The notes under the pieces: generated by a model | Database searches by the model: none | What the model was told of the DNA's origin: nothing | The model's input: the letters and a program-made list of their open reading frames with translations, nothing else | In this document: positions 38,598-49,700 of the stretch, one piece after another | Numbering within the stretch: the first letter of the stretch is position 1 | How the letters are laid out: the number at the start of each line of letters is the position of its first letter | DNA from: Hybos culiciformis | Taxonomy: Eukaryota > Arthropoda > Insecta > Diptera > Hybotidae | Assembly (NCBI GenBank): GCA_964007475.1 | Contig: OZ023275.1 | Location: 23,066,899-23,130,898 of the forward strand | Direction of reading: 5' to 3' | Length of the DNA: 64,000 nucleotides | Translations under genes and position numbers: made by a program

Positions 38598-39075
38598 TTA
38601 ATGGGGCATAAAATAGTTAAAAAAAATGTATGTAAAATAACAAAAATTTGAAGAATTTTTATCGTTTTGATTCATAATTTGTTCCTTCTTTGGAAGAACT
38701 TTATAATGAAGCTTAATGTCTCCAAAAGTTACAACCATTCTTGGATTTTCTGAAGGCCAAATTCGACAATTTTTCTTGTTAACATAGCAATTTAAGTGAA
38801 AATGAGCTTCATCGGAACAAATATTTTTTTCTAAAAAGGCATCATCTTGTGATGAACTCAGCGAACTGTTGACGTTATGCATGATCTGATGGCTTTAGTG
38901 CATGAACGAGCTAGACTTTATCAGCATTTAGAGCCAAATCCTTATGTAAAATTCGCCTTGCGCGTTACTTGTATGTAAAGCGCAAAAATATCAATAAATT
39001 TACGAAATGTGGTTTCACAGATCGACCATTTTCGTAATGGATTTGAATAATTATAATGCGGTGTTCTAAAGTAAT
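38598..39075 (-). pseudogene. Broken mariner/Tc-like transposase (insect HTH plus DDE type)
   Basis: The - strand reads, in shifting frames, from an N-terminal helix-turn-helix segment near 39,071 (TLEHRIIIIQIHYENGRSVK) into the DDE-domain region (NICSDEAHFHLNCYVNKKNC, then RIWPSENPR). The SDEAHFHLNGYVN..NCRIW..ENP pattern is typical of transposases widespread in insect genomes that pair an HTH domain (DUF4817 type) with a Tc/mariner DDE domain. The aspartate in SDEAHF is the usual first catalytic residue. Several frameshifts and stops lie between the two parts. Most of the linker is missing and the second and third catalytic acids are not found, so the gene is dead. No terminal repeats were located. 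Confidence 0.8.
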
Positions 39076-39109
39076 AATCTTGTTAATTTTAGTAAATTTT
39101 ATTGCTCCG

Positions 39110-42100
39110 ACTAAAGAAATTTTACAAAAACGTTATTACATAGAACTGTGTTGAAAAAACAAGTCCTTATTGAAAGATCCTTTATAATGATGTCATAAAA
39201 TGCAAACAAAAATTATTAATTTTAATAATCATAAATTTTACTTGGTTTTTAAATTATGAAAACGTCCTTTGCCTTGATTTTTTCCCACTTGATTTCCTTA
39301 AAAGACACAGTATTTAGACTAGAGCATCAAAATTTATGTTTCTATCTGCTTACAAAATTTGTGGCATGTTTTTTTTTAAATTTTATCGCAAGGCAATAAT
39401 AAATATTTAATTAAAAAAAAAAAAGTTAAGACGAATAGTAAGTTTTCAAAATTCCGTAATTAAAAAAATAAAATAAAATCTAATATCCAATCCCTAAAAT
39501 TAAAATTAATAATTTAAGAAAATTTTAGAATTTTCTTTACGCCGCAATAATGTCCTTGATAAAAAATAATTTGATTAATTATTTCAATGTCCTTTCCTTT
39601 TTTTTGTCAAGTATAATTGTCAGTCTCCCCCAAAGAAAATTTCTTTAAGAATTAGAATTTTAATTTCTTGATTTGAATTTTAACTGTTGAAAAGACAAAA
39701 ATATTCTTATTTTATCCTCTCATTCTATTCAGTTTAATTTTTAAGGGAGAATAAAAATTATTCATTGGCACCAAAAATCAGAAATAATAAGTTTTCATTT
39801 TAAGATTTTTTTTTTAATAATCTTTATAATTTATTTATGTAAAGGAAAAAAAAAGGAAAACTTAATTAAAATATTATGAAAACAGTTTTGGTTTACCTAT
39901 ACAGTATATACATAGTTACCAAAGGACTTTTGAAATATATTTGGGAGATATAAAAGGAGAACCAAAAAGAACCCTGAATTTGAACAAATCATTCATCGAT
40001 GTGAACACTTTATATTTAGAATAGCAGGACGTTACATCTCAGATAGCAATTTATACGGTTACATATTACTTTCAACAGTTGAATGAAGCCTGATTTCAGT
40101 AACCATACTGAGTATTCTGCGGTTAGATTTCCGTCTGCCAGCTTCAAACCTATAACTTGTAATAATAGTTCAAATCTACAGAATTTATATTATGATACAA
40201 TAAAACGAACATAAAAACATTTCTTTATATATACATGATATTAAAATTTAATGAAAAAAAATATTGGAAGTCTCTTGAGAAAATATTTTTATTTTATTTT
40301 AATTTAACTTTTTAATCCTTTTTAATTGAAATCTTAAAATTTTGTTCATTTTCGTTATATATTAATACTTAATCCAATTAATTTTACTTGATGAGATTTA
40401 CTGGCTGCAAGTAAATAGCATTATGATAATTTAAAAAAATATTTACCTTCAGAAAGAAATATTATCCTTTTATTTTAAATTATTGATTATTGGATTAAAA
40501 TTTTACATAAACTGTCGGGTTCTGCATAAAATTAAATTCCTAACTTAGATAATTGCAACTTTTTAATTATAAATTTAAACACTTAACGAAACTAATAAAG
40601 TTTAAACTAAGAGTTTAATGAAGTTTAATAAAGTTTAAATTAAGAGTGAACTAAGAGAACTGCATTTTTTTGAAGACCAAAATTTATAATTATTTAAGAA
40701 TCAATTCCTAATAAAAGACTTTAAACCTAAGTAACGATATAAATAACAACAACAAATGTGGATAATGAAAGTAATAACTTTCAACCATAATTTAATACAC
40801 TTCTACTGTCCAGATTTGTAACAGCTCTAGTTAAATTTTAAATAAATGTATTTTTATCAACAAATTAAACCTTCTTTAAAATTGAAGAATATAATGGAAA
40901 AATGTTCATTGCTAAAAGTGTAAAATACGAACGTAAAATAAAAAGTAAACAATATACTCATGTACAAAATACAGGACATTTAACCTAAAAATCTATTTAG
41001 TGTATCATTATATCCCTATAGAATTTTTAAAGTATACTTTCAAGATGAAAAATAAATGAACACAAAATGGATATAATATCCTAAACTAGAAATATGCATT
41101 TAATTTTTTGTAAAACATTCACATGTAAGCTGGTCAGAACTTATTGCACGAGTATAAGAAAAACAAAATATAAGTGTGACAAATTTTAATAACATTTACT
41201 GGAATTTAAACAGTAATTTTAGTCGAAATTTAGAATATAAATGGTGTGTATAAATGTATGATCGAAAATAAAAACAGAAAAACTTGATTATCTCAAAACT
41301 ATCAAAATAGAGTTCCGCTCTTTTTGGTTAGTATAAGGCACTAATAACAATAACAAATTTTGCCAAAATAGTTAAAAGGGGATTGAAAACTTCTTCATGT
41401 ACTTTCCATCAATCATTAGGAAAACTAAATACCTGACCAATCTAAGGAAAGGACTGAAGAGATTCTTAAAATGTCCAGGAAGTAAATTTCTAGAATTACT
41501 GCAGTCTATACGGGGCAGTGAGTGAACTTCCTGTAAGACTGGGCGTCCCGTTTAACCAATCGTATCTTTTCTCATGCAACTGAATATATTGCATTTTATT
41601 TTCAAATCTTTTGCTGTAATGCTAACAAATAACGAATGTTTTTCTGTTTGTTGGTAGGTTCTTGAAAAACGTTCTTAATACATTATGGATTATATTATTT
41701 TATCGTCCATGCCAAATAATGTTTGAAATCTGCCAAAAATTATTTATTTTGTATATCTACCAATGAACGAATGCATGTTAAATTTAAATTATGATGCTAT
41801 TTATATATTGTCAACTAAAAATTGGCCATTTATTATGATAATCATGAATATCATTTGATGAAAAAAAAAATTGTAATTTATTTCCGAAAATTCACAACAT
41901 TTATGTGCACATGTATTCTCAATTTTCAAATTCATTTCTTTATGTTGTTTTAGCTTTACACAAAAAACACATGAAATAACCATAACTGCATGCTTACAAG
42001 GAAAAATAAGACAAAATTAAAAAGACTTTCATTTTTTTTTTTTTTTTTTACAAATTGTAAAATACAAGCATTTTTATTGCAATGATTGCAAATTTTTTCT

Positions 42101-42540
42101 AATATATAATATTGTGAAAAATTCCCACGGCAGTAAAAAAAAAAAAACTCTTTTTCTTCTTTAATTTTATGATTTTTGCATCCATTTTTAACAAATTAAA
42201 AATAATGGAATGTAGGTATATGTACAAAAATAAACTTAATAAAAGACAAAGCAAATACATTTTTTTTTACAATTTTTTACAAACTTTAAATGATTTCTTA
42301 CGATAACCATCGAACTTACTAGTGAATTGTGTATTAAAGTGAAATTTTTCGTAGCAGGTGGCACATATACTTAAATTACATATGTTATTTATTAATGTCA
42401 TGTTATAAAAGCTGCGAGTTTACCAAACTTAAGTAATTAACACAATTCAAAAAAAAAAAACTTTGTAGCTAAGCTTTGTAAAATGCTTAAATTTTTTTTT
42501 AATGACGAAACTGTTGCATAAAAACGAAAAAATTTTTGGA
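39110..42540. other. AT-rich non-coding stretch
   Basis: Patches at 40,000-40,160 and 41,400-41,560 are richer in GC than the background and might be old transposon pieces, but contain no identifiable domain or terminal repeat. Confidence 0.45.
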
Positions 42541-42872
42541 TTCATTTAATAGTAGATTATTGTATATGTAAACTAAATTTGTTATTAATTAAGAGTTCTA
42601 TATACACAAAAATACATTGACACGAGTCAATACTTATATCACGAGACCGAAGGTCGAGTGATATAAATTGACAAGTGTCAATGTATTTTTGTGTAAATAC
42701 AGAACGAGTTGTATAACAAATTTTGTTTACATATCCAATATACTGTTTTAATGCGTAGGGGAAAGGTAGTTGCAAAGAGAGAATATTTTTTCTTCTCATT
42801 TTTTTTCTTTTTTTTTTTGTATTTGACTGTATTGAAATATTGTGAGAGATATTATGTTTGTTTAGGTATTAC

Positions 42873-43069
42873 CATAGATTAAGAATACAGAAAGATTGGA
42901 AGCTTCATACAACATTTTTTCAGTCTTTTTTGGTATTTTATTGTGAAGGTGTAAAACTAAATAAAATTCTTTTCATACATTGATAATTATCACGTATTTT
43001 ATTTTGACTTAAAAATACCAAAAATAATGTTGTATGAAGCTTCCCATCTTTCTGTATTCTTAACCTATG
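42873..43069. mobile_element. MITE family A, copy 2, inserted in repeat C
   Basis: A 197-bp relative of 4,994-5,210 with the same CATAGATTAAGAATACAGAA end and its inverse. It is flanked by GTATTAC at 42,866-42,872 and 43,070-43,076. The second copy of repeat C has a single GTATTAC at the matching place, so the insertion boundaries and the 7-bp target duplication are certain. It has lost part of the inner palindrome kept in the other copy. Confidence 0.92.
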
Positions 43070-43108
43070 GTATTACGTAATATTCAATACGAAACATCTA
43101 AATGATTT

Positions 43109-43196
43109 CATTATTTACGCTGATGCATCTAAATTTTTTCATTATACACGCTGATGCATCTAAATTTTTTCATTATTTACGCAGATGCATCTAAAT
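43109..43196. repeat. Three tandem copies of a 31-bp unit
   Basis: The unit begins CATTATTTACGCTGATGCAT and occurs at 43,109, 43,140 and 43,171. The matching place in the second copy of repeat C (near 59,900) has one unit, so this is an expansion specific to this copy. Confidence 0.85.
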
Positions 43197-43232
43197 GATT
43201 GCATGTGTATTGACGCATATAATACTCCATTT

Positions 43233-43611
43233 GGGGCTGTTCACAAATTACGTAACATGCTCGGGGGGGGGGGGTTTGAAAATTTGTTACGGTTTGTTAC
43301 GGCGGGGGGGGGGGGGGGGGGGGGGGGGTGTTTATAAAAATGTTATGTAACCAAATTTCCTCCTTTTTATAAAAAAAATTACACTAAATATAATATTAAT
43401 GCACGCAAAAAAAAACTTAAGTTATAATGAATTTTGTTTGTTTATTCGAATAAAAAAATTGTTCAAAAAGTAATTTAAAAAGTGTTTAACTTTTGTTACG
43501 TTATTCTTCTGGGGGAGGGGGGGTCTTCGGAATTTGTTACGATTTGTTACTATGGGGGGGGGGGGGTTAAAAAACGGCAAAAAAAGCGTTACGTAATATG
43601 TGAACAGTCCC
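43233..43611. mobile_element. MITE with GGGGCTGTTCACAAATTACG ends and long G runs
   Basis: A 379-bp insertion into repeat C. The left end is GGGGCTGTTCACAAATTACG and the right end, inverted, GGGACTGTTCACATATTACG. The flanking TTT (43,230-43,232 and 43,612-43,614) is single in the empty copy, giving a 3-bp target duplication. Inside, two G-rich blocks in direct orientation each surround ATTTGTTACGRTTTGTTAC. The G runs are about 12 (43,263-43,274), 25 (43,304-43,328) and 13 (43,554-43,566) bases long. Similar ends are common in insect genomes, but I do not assign a superfamily. Confidence 0.88.
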
Positions 43612-43666
43612 TTTAGTGATCTAAATTCTATAGCACTAAATACAACATAACGATCCCCAACGCATT

Positions 43667-44835
43667 GAAAATTTTAACAGAATACTATTTTTTTTATTTG
43701 TAACATTTTTTTTTTTTTTTCATTATATTTTTGAAAATAAAAAATTATAATATTTATAATTTTAATTAATTTTAATTTATGTTTTTGATTTTGTGGCTTA
43801 TATTATCATCACATTAAATTAACCATAATGGTCGTATGTCTACAATGTTCTACACGCATATAAAACATTTAGTAGATTTAAATAAAATTTCATGAATGCG
43901 TCGAACATAATTTTATTTTTATGCGTTTATTCAACAATTGTTGAAAAATTTTTAATGAAAAAGTACATATAATTATTTAGTTAATAATTTTCTTTTACTT
44001 TTCAGGTTTGTATTATTTCATAAATACTTACATCATTGACTTAATCCTTGAGAATTCTGAATAAAAGAGACAACAACAATGTAAGAATGATTTTCTAATT
44101 AGTTATTATTTTTTCGAATAAACAAGTGCAATTGAATTGACAAAATATCCTAAAGCTGGATTAAGAAGATGCACCGAGCATTATTAATGCAATTTGCTGA
44201 AAAAAACTATAAAAAATATATTTATTCAAATATATTTTTGTGGCAACTATTAAATTTTAGTTTTTTTTCCAACTTTTATCATACAGAAAATTGCAGTTTT
44301 CTCGGTTATAAGGCTTATAACACTAATAAATAGCTCACGAAATATTTTTGATAAAAACTGAGCGTCGTTTTCGACAAAGAATTTTTCCATACAAAATTTC
44401 GCAATACAGAATTTCGAATCGATTTTCTATCTCAATTACTAACGTTACTGAAACTTTCTGAAAAATGCAGGTACCTAATGTTGTATCTTAAATACATACT
44501 GTAATTACGTTTATCAGTCTTTTGATTGTTATTTCTTTCTTGAAAAATTTAAATTTAATTTTCAATTGTTGAAAAGATATGTAATTAAAATTGTAGTTAA
44601 TTTGAAAACGAAACATTATATCCTTTGTATGTAAATTTTTTAATAAAACAATTAATTAAAAATGAAATTAATAAACAGGATTTTTTGTGTTTTACATTAA
44701 TTTTTCGTTTACATATATAATGTGTGTTTTTCATACTTATATATAACGTCAATTAAATTGATATGTTAAAATAGATTTTGTGTTAGCAATAGTGATATTT
44801 TCATTCTAGTAATTGTTCAATAAATTTTTAATTTA
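43667..44835. other. AT-rich non-coding stretch
   Basis: Nothing recognisable. Confidence 0.5.
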
Positions 44836-45097
44836 CAATATGAAGTCATAGAGCTTGGCTAAGTTAGTGTCTGTTAATGAATGCAGACGATGCTAATTCA
44901 TTTTCGCGAAATCGAACACAGCTTATTAGTTTACGGCTCACACAACTTTTGTCTGAATTAAAGTTTTTCTGAATTTGGGTATTAACTATTCAGTTGGTAT
45001 GTATTGGTATTTTCTATTTTATTATTTTTTTTTAGTAGCTTAGAAGTTGAGTTAAGTATAAAAAATGTAAATTTATTGTCTCAAATAAATAAAATTC
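44836..45097. repeat. Duplicated block D, copy 1
   Basis: About 260 bases related to 46,091-46,324. Shared motifs in the same order are AGTCA.AGA.CTTGGCTAA, AATTCATTTTCG.GAAA, AGCTTATT.GTTTA, and AAGTATAAAAA followed by TAAATTTATTG.CTCAAAT. Similarity runs a little past the point where the other copy is broken by a MITE. The start points are about 1,255 bases apart. There is no open frame conserved between the copies. Confidence 0.7.
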
Positions 45098-45099
45098 AA

Positions 45100-46090
45100 A
45101 ATCAAAGGCCAATATTTTACCTTTACTGGAAATTTACAGATCTATAAATTCCAATATTTTTAGACCATAAGTAGAAATTACAAAACATAACCAATTAAGG
45201 TAATGTTTTAAAATTAAAATAAATTTAATAAACTACCAATATATATTACACTAAGTAAGTTTAATTTTTGTATCTTATTTCTTATTTAAAAAAAAAAAAA
45301 AACTAACTCTTATTTTATTTTTATTTAAAAAAAAACGATAACCAATATTCACAATATTGTGCCTCTATAATATCTCTAAAACAACAAAACAATTCATTAA
45401 AATATTATAAGCATATAAATATCAATAAAAATGTATTTTATATACATGTACTCAATAAAGATCCAGCTTTATTTGTTTACATTAATTTTGTATGTATAAA
45501 ATGACAAATCTCCTAAATTAAATTGCATTGAAAACGTTAACAATGTTAATCCAATCTGCAACATAAATACCCGTGGGCTTTGTTTTTATTATTTATGTTT
45601 TAATTTGAATGTATGAATTTTTAAATGAAACTTAAAAAAAAAAATGTAAATTTCAACTGCATTTTTAAACTAAATATTCATGTCATTTTATGCATTTTAA
45701 TATATATATATATATATATTTTTAAGTGTTCATGACTTTTATTTAAATGTTTCATAAAACAGCATCTAACCCAGCTTTTATCGTGTTACTTATGTTGTAT
45801 AACCACTTAACCTAGTCTATTTTTATTTTGTTAGAATAAATAATGTCAAAAACAAAATCAAAGAAAACAGAACTTTTTAAACATAAAATCACTCACATAA
45901 AAGTTGTAAAGTTAATTGAAACGATAATGATTTTTCGTAAATATGCATGTTTGAACTGTAGTTACAACAGCAATAATTAGGTGTAATAAGGAACTTTTTC
46001 ATTTAAATGAATGTAGACAGCACATTTTTTTTAACATAACATTTTTATACATAACTATAATTTTGTTGCATAAACTTAATCTTGGTTTTT
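45100..46090. other. AT-rich non-coding stretch between the two block D copies
   Basis: A TA microsatellite lies at 45,699-45,718; no gene found. Confidence 0.5.
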
Positions 46091-46324
46091 ATACAATAAT
46101 AAAGTCAAAGAACTTGGCTAAATGTTTTAATGAATCAAGCAAACAGACTATGATAATTCATTTTCGTGAAAGCTTATTCGTTTATGAACGTTTTTGCATG
46201 AAATCATACTTTTCCTGAATTATCGTATTAATAATCAAATTGTTACGTAGTTTTTGTATGTTCTATTTAATTGTTAAGTGATGTTGAATTAAGTATAAAA
46301 AAAAATAAATTTATTGCCTCAAAT
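46091..46324. repeat. Duplicated block D, copy 2
   Basis: The diverged partner of 44,836-45,097. It ends at CCTCAAAT, where the MITE at 46,325-46,749 begins. Sequence resembling the continuation of copy 1 (AAATAAA) resumes after the MITE at 46,754. Confidence 0.7.
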
Positions 46325-46749
46325 TGGCATGGTGCTATAACGTCCAACTACAATAAAGTCTGCAGATATTATATTATGTATGACGTATACATTATGAATG
46401 ACGTTTTAAAGAACGGCATAGACATTGTCTGTCGTTTTGAAAAATTAATTAATGTATATTACATATTTCATGTCGATATTGATATACAAGGTATAAAACC
46501 GTACTCTACCTCGCAACTTAGCGTCTTCCTGCGGAGAAGCAGGGATTAAAACCTCCTTTTTCAACTTATATCAAGGCTAGCGAGCAACTTTTCGCGTGTC
46601 CCTGCGGAGATGCAGTGATCAAAATCTCCTTTTTCGAATCTTTTTAAAACGTCATAATGTGCACAAAACGACATAGAATATTTGTATCGTAGACATTAAG
46701 TCATTTTGTCGAATACATATTATTGTCTTAGACATTATGGCGTAGCCCC
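46325..46749. mobile_element. MITE inserted in block D, 8-bp target duplication
   Basis: A 425-bp insertion flanked by CCTCAAAT at 46,317-46,324 and 46,750-46,757. The related undisturbed block at 45,090 has one such site. The ends are imperfectly inverted: GGCATGGTGCTATAACGTC against GGGGCTACGCCATAATGTC. It contains a 70-bp direct duplication: 46,513-46,567 and 46,583-46,641 both read GCAACTT...CCTGCGGAGA.GCAG and then CTCCTTTTTC. An 8-bp duplication would suit hAT-like mobilisation, but the ends are too diverged to be sure. The open frame at 46,271-46,549 is incidental. Confidence 0.75.
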
Positions 46750-46757
46750 CCTCAAAT

Positions 46758-49700
46758 AAACATATTGAACAGATCACACACCATATGCTAAAACTAAAAA
46801 CAAATTTTCTACTTGTTACAAATAAAATAAGCAAACTTTAAAATTCATTAGATATTTCACGATTTTAACATTTTGAAATAAAAAAAAAAAAAACTATGCA
46901 TACATGAATGAATTTTACTAATCCAAAATGTCAAAAAGATATTAACATATAACGGATTTTTTTTGAAATCAATCAATTTAGTTCAAATTTGTTACATACA
47001 TTTATATTTTTTTTCTATTTATGCTTTGTGTGCACAAAAAAAAATTGAATCTTGTTGTAAATCTACATTGCAATGTTAATTAGGTTAAACTATTTATAAA
47101 TTTTTCAATCAACTGTATTATATAAAAAAAAATTTATAATAGAAATGTGAAAGTAATGTTGTTTCGCGCTTAAGAAAATGAATGTCAAATAATTAAGTTC
47201 AATTTAGAAGCAGCAGATATAGTATACAAATAGAGCGAAAAATATTTGTTATTTTTAGTATTGAACTTTTTAATATTCTTAAGAATTAAAAATATAACTA
47301 TGATTTATCGTAATTTCTGACTTTGAAAACTGAAGAATATCTAAATTGGTTTTAAAATGTCTGAATTTCATATAATTAGAATTTTATTTTGTACAACTAA
47401 ATCGTATATGAAAAGTATTAACTGTAAAAAAGTTCTCATCCCACAGGAATTGAGTAAAAAACCTATATACATGACAAATATTGAATTTTCTTATATTTTG
47501 TCATATATAATAAGCAGTCAGACATTTGTGATCTTGAAATTTGTAGTTAATGAGAAAGCTCAGCAATGAACATCACAAAAACTAATTCAAATCCAAAAAA
47601 CAAATATTTTGAATTTACTTAGAAATGATGAGTCGAAAATTATCTCTCAACAATATCATAAAAAAGCATAGTTATATCACAATCAAGTTATCAGTTTGGA
47701 TGTAAAACACAATGAATATTAAATAAACATAAATATGTATTATGCGATATTAAGTTCACTGAACTTAATTTACCTCTTTTTAGTTATTTACATATATACT
47801 GACATACATATGTTGTACATTTATTATTTATGTAAAAAAAAAAAATTAAAGAGTGAGCAAAGCAATTGAACATATCCCTCCTAAATTTTTATACATAGTT
47901 ATATTTTGTCTGTAATAGAATAGTGTTGAAAAAAATTTGTCGTATTGTAAAACCAATTTTTTTTTTTTTTTCTAAATCTTTATTTAGGTACTTATAGACT
48001 TAACTATATGTTTTCACATAAAATTATGTACAAATGTGTAGGTATACATTATTTGTATACTGTTATTAAAAATTAAACTTTACCTACTTTTACATAACAT
48101 TTTCAGTTAAAAATCATACCTAGCAAATTTTAAAATCATCATCGTAAACGGCAACAAGCTGAACATTAAAGATATTGTTTTAAGATTTATATGTATATAT
48201 AAGGTGCCACAATTACAGAGTAGAGAAATAAGTAGAGAAAATTAATTCGTTATTTTCCTGGTTTTTTTTTATTTTTTCTTAAGAAAATTTCATATATTTT
48301 TCACATATTGAAACTCTGAACTTTTCAATATTTCAAACAAAATAAACATCTATCTGGATTTGTTTGTTCTTCTTATGATATGTGTTTGTAAAATAACTTT
48401 GTTCGATTTTATTATTGAATTTTTAAAATGATAGAAATATTAATGTTCACAAATTAAGCAGTTTTATAAGTGTAGGTAAATCATTAAAACGCGTTTTAAT
48501 AACAATTTGAAATAGAAATCATTAACGAATCATTGATGTTATAATGCCTTCTCTTTGGCAGAAAATATATATGTATGTACTTATACGTACATAAATAAAA
48601 TATTGAAGGTGATGATAATAATGTTTGATGATGATAAATATATGTATAGTTAATTTTATGATGCAATGAGCATAATTTTAACTTATTGCGTAAAAGATTA
48701 ATTTAAAAAAGTTTTTTTATTTTGTTTTTTTCGTATATTATTCATGTGGATAGAAATTGAAAAAAAAATAAATAAAAATAAAAAATTAAAACAAAAAATT
48801 ATGTAAATTGCTCATTTAATCTCACTTAATTATGATTCAAGCATAAAAGCGCAAGTTTATCATTATATATATACACAATATACACTGACTAAACGTTAGC
48901 TGAAAAGTATGATTTATTCAAAAAAGGCCGTATGTAAAATTTTTCTTTTATATTTCGTATAATCTTGAGTCAATGTTATCTTCTCAATACATGAAACTAT
49001 TATAATCGGTTTTTTTTTTAATTAAAGATTCATAACATAAATCTCCTATTAATTGATTTTAGTTTTCTATGCATTTCAAATACAAAAATCAATGAAATAA
49101 TAATATTTCATAATTTTTATTTCAAACATTTTAATTGGAAAAGAAAAAATAATGAAAAAACAAACTTTCTTAGAACATATTGTAATATGATGAACATAAT
49201 AGCATTATATAGACTTGAATACCTTGAAAAAATTTATTTCTATTTGATGTGTATGTTAGTTTTATTTACTTATTTTATTTTTTTATATAATTGCTATACC
49301 AAATCACTGAGTGAGATACCTTTCATACTTAAAGAAGTATGCAGATTTGAAATTGAGGACAAGAAAACCCATTCCATATTAGCGAGGTGCAAATATGGAA
49401 AACGAATCCTTAAAGCTTGGCTGTGCTATTTGAGAATCTCAACGAAATACGTGTACGTGTTTCGCGTGAAAATACATGAGGAAGTAGGGCCTTTACTTCT
49501 TGTATAAATTTCTGTTAAACACTAAGATACAATCTGGAATGTTTAATAGTGCTCTGATACTAAATAAAAATGTGATATATAAAAATGTGATATATAAAAA
49601 TATTGCGTTTATATAAAAAAATATAAAGCATGAACACCAGGTTTTTTATTCAGGTATTTCATTATCAAAACTTGTAACGTTATAAGGTGTATCAAATTGT

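Larger units (their letters stand above)
42545..43666. mobile_element. Composite palindromic repeat C, copy 1 (with two nested MITEs)
   Basis: Homologous to 59,539-60,010 except for two insertions and one tandem expansion. The left 210 bases are a long imperfect palindrome. The inner arms at 42,602-42,648 and 42,650-42,695 include AATACATTGACAC and its inverse GTGTCAATGTATT; the outer arms carry TATATGTAAAC and GTTTACATATC. The arm ending GTTTTAATGCGTAGGGG (42,751-42,767) is echoed in inverse by the far end CCCCAACGCATT (43,655-43,666). The element may therefore be a transposon with AATGCGTNGGGG ends joined to a separate hairpin unit. The 80-codon frame on the - strand inside it exists in both copies but is read from the palindrome and is not a gene. 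Confidence 0.8.

Noticed and set aside
42557..42799. 80-codon frame on the - strand, also present at 59,551-59,793
   Set aside because: Conserved only because it lies in both copies of repeat C; it is read through the long palindrome and has no protein features.
46271..46549. 92-codon open frame on the + strand
   Set aside because: It crosses the border between block D and the inserted MITE, so it cannot be an ancestral gene.
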